Source of the DNA: Myxococcales bacterium
GTDB taxonomy: Bacteria > Myxococcota_A > UBA9160 > JALSIO01
Direction: 5' to 3'
Assembly: GCA_026989995.1 (NCBI GenBank)
Contig: JALSIO010000103.1
Location: 1 to 5,475 of the forward strand
Length of the DNA stretch: 5,475 nt
Under the pieces are notes generated by a model. The model was not told the DNA's origin. It worked only from the letters and a program-made list of their open reading frames with translations, and did not search any database. The translations under genes were made by a program, and so were the position numbers. Below, one piece after another: positions 3,864-5,475 of the stretch (its first letter is position 1; each line of letters starts with the position of its first letter).

Positions 3864-5475
3864 ATGGGTGGACCCACCGGCGACAAGCTCATCCGCGTCA
3901 ACATGACCGACCTCACCGCCACTGTGGAGGACTTCCCGGCGGAGTGGAAGCTCCTCGGCGGGCGGGCGCTCTCGGCGCGCATCCTGGTCACCGAGTGCGA
4001 TCCCACCTGCGATCCCCTCGGACCCGACAACGTCCTGGTGCTCGCCCCGGGGGTGATGTCCGGCACCGCGGCGCCCACCTCCGGGCGCATGTCGGTCGGC
4101 GCCAAGAGCCCGCTTACCGGGGGCATCAAGGAGGCCAACGCCGGAGGCAACCCCGCCCAGGACCTCATGAAGCTCGGCTACCGGGCCGTCATCGTGAAGG
4201 GGCAGCCGGCCGACCCGAACCGCCGCTACGGCCTCGAGGTGGACGAGAACGGAGCGCGCGTCGTGGAAGCCGACGAGTTCCGGGGCCTCTGGAACTACGC
4301 CTGCTGCGCCAAGCTGGTCGAGAAGTACGGGAAGAAGACCTCCTTCGTCACCATCGGTCCGGCCGGCGAGCTGCGGCTGAAGAACGCCTCGGTGGCCTGC
4401 AGCGACAGCGACGAGCAGCGGCCGGCGCGGCACGCGGCCCGAGGTGGCCTCGGGGCCGTCATGGGTTCGAAGGGCCTCAAGTACGTGGCCGTGAATGCCG
4501 GTCGCCGCCCGGTCCGCCGGCCGGACAACATGAAGCCCTTCATGGAGTTCTGCAAGCAGTACACGAAGGCCTACCAGGAGGGCCCCCAGATGTTCAAGTG
4601 GGGGACGAGCTCGGTGGTGCCGGTGGCGAACATGCTCAACACCTTCGTGTACAAGAACCGCACCGAGGGACAATGCCCGGACGTGGACAACCTCGACGGC
4701 AAGCGGATCGTCGAGAGCTTCGAGAAGCGCGGGGGCGGCATGCACGCCTGCATGACCGGCTGCATCGTGCAGTGCTCGAATGTCGTCCACGACAAGGATG
4801 GCAACTACCTCACCTCGGCGCTCGAGTTCGAGACCCTCACCATGCTCGGCTCGAATTGCGCCATCGGGAGCTGGGAGCTCGTGGCCGAGCTCGACCGGCT
4901 CTGCGACGAGATCGGCGTGGACACCATCGAGACGGGTTCCGCCGTCGCCGTGTACATGGACAGCGGCGGGATGGAGTGGGGCGACGCCGAGGGTGCGAAG
5001 CGGCTGCTCGAGGAGATCGCCAAGGGCACCGAGCTCGGCCAGATGATTGGAAACGGCGCGCTCGAGGTGGGCCGCCGCCGCAACCACAAGCGGGTGCCGG
5101 TGGTCAAGGGGCAGTCCATCCCCGCCTGGGACCCGCGGCCGCTCAAGGCGACCGGGGTGACCTACGCCACGAGCCCCATGGGCGCGGACCACACCGCCGG
5201 CCTGATCGTGAACCCGGGACTTCCGCCGGAGGAGTACGCCCGGGCCTCGCAGGAGGCGCAGATCGTGAACGCCGCCTGCGACTCCTCGGGCTTCTGCCAG
5301 TTCCTGACCCCGAATTGCACCGACATCGCGAAGTTCTACTCGCTCCTCTACGAGGAGGAGGTGACGCCGGAGCAGGTGGTGGAGATCGGCTGGCAGTGCC
5401 TCCGGGACGAGTGGAAGTTCAACGAGGGTGCGGGCTTCACCGAGGCCGACGACGACCTGCCCGCCTGCATGAAGG
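3864..5475 (+). CDS. aor: Tungsten-dependent aldehyde:ferredoxin oxidoreductase (3' end outside the window)
   Basis: The 537 visible codons cover most of an enzyme that usually has about 600 residues or more. It oxidises aldehydes to carboxylates, passing electrons to ferredoxin or a partner subunit, on a tungsten (or molybdenum) bis-pyranopterin site beside a 4Fe-4S cluster. The N-terminal domain (about 6-210) has KLIRVNMT (8-15), GGRALSARIL (32-41), Arg75 in SGRMSVGAKSPLTGG and Asn92 in KEANAGG, the cofactor-binding region. The C-terminal domains have Cys296, Cys300 and Cys304 in HACMTGCIVQC and Cys478 in DSSGFC as cluster ligands, ALEFET (319-324) and GADHT (440-444) with His443 as the likely active-site His. 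AGGAGG at 3849-3854 supports ATG 3864. There is no signal peptide, so it is cytoplasmic. The first cluster motif is C-x3-C-x3-C, not the C-x2-C-x3-C of the Pyrococcus enzyme. Substrate and electron acceptor lie beyond what can be seen. Confidence 0.93.
   Translation, partial: MGGPTGDKLIRVNMTDLTATVEDFPAEWKLLGGRALSARILVTECDPTCDPLGPDNVLVLAPGVMSGTAAPTSGRMSVGAKSPLTGGIKEANAGGNPAQDLMKLGYRAVIVKGQPADPNRRYGLEVDENGARVVEADEFRGLWNYACCAKLVEKYGKKTSFVTIGPAGELRLKNASVACSDSDEQRPARHAARGGLGAVMGSKGLKYVAVNAGRRPVRRPDNMKPFMEFCKQYTKAYQEGPQMFKWGTSSVVPVANMLNTFVYKNRTEGQCPDVDNLDGKRIVESFEKRGGGMHACMTGCIVQCSNVVHDKDGNYLTSALEFETLTMLGSNCAIGSWELVAELDRLCDEIGVDTIETGSAVAVYMDSGGMEWGDAEGAKRLLEEIAKGTELGQMIGNGALEVGRRRNHKRVPVVKGQSIPAWDPRPLKATGVTYATSPMGADHTAGLIVNPGLPPEEYARASQEAQIVNAACDSSGFCQFLTPNCTDIAKFYSLLYEEEVTPEQVVEIGWQCLRDEWKFNEGAGFTEADDDLPACMK

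Noticed and set aside
3843..5192. 449-codon open frame on the minus strand opposite the oxidoreductase gene
   Set aside because: It is a GC-bias shadow. The plus strand encodes clear AOR motifs throughout, and the antisense protein is a low-complexity Leu/Val/His/Gly-rich sequence with no motif.

Overview
The window is very GC-rich (well over 65% by eye). Its coding is dense, with strong G/C preference at third codon positions, Shine-Dalgarno-led starts and one 4-base stop/start overlap. Together with the gene content this suggests a high-GC proteobacterium, perhaps a gammaproteobacterium, an alphaproteobacterium or a relative. The placement is inferred from style and family resemblance, not from a marker gene.

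Left edge (1-301, minus strand): this looks like the start of a tryptophan biosynthesis operon. A 74-base fragment encodes the N-terminus of what looks like a fused-type anthranilate synthase (TrpE/TrpEG). Upstream of it is a complete leader-peptide attenuator: a 19-codon peptide with tandem Trp codons in a Gly-Trp-Trp-Arg-Thr context (the same core as E. coli TrpL), a hairpin between the end of the peptide gene and the segment after it, a competing antiterminator pairing, and a 10-bp GC terminator stem with a short U-rich tail. A TTGACG -35 box precedes it.

377-2365 (plus strand): three enzymes follow in one direction. They are a two-hotdog acyl-CoA thioesterase-like protein, a dienelactone-hydrolase-family protein, and an acylphosphatase whose GTG start overlaps the hydrolase stop. 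All three would act on thioester, ester or acyl-phosphate bonds, but no shared pathway can be proved from the window.

2384-3400 (minus strand): an exported or lipid-anchored alpha-helical repeat (HEAT-like) protein, convergent with the acylphosphatase and divergent from the next unit.

3464-5475 (plus strand): a MoaD/ThiS-type ubiquitin-fold sulfur carrier ending in Gly-Gly, then a large tungsten (or molybdenum) aldehyde:ferredoxin oxidoreductase cut off by the window end. The carrier plausibly supplies dithiolene sulfur for the oxidoreductase's pyranopterin cofactor. A -10-like box and a 14-bp palindrome precede the pair, and a second -10-like box and an inverted repeat lie between the two genes.
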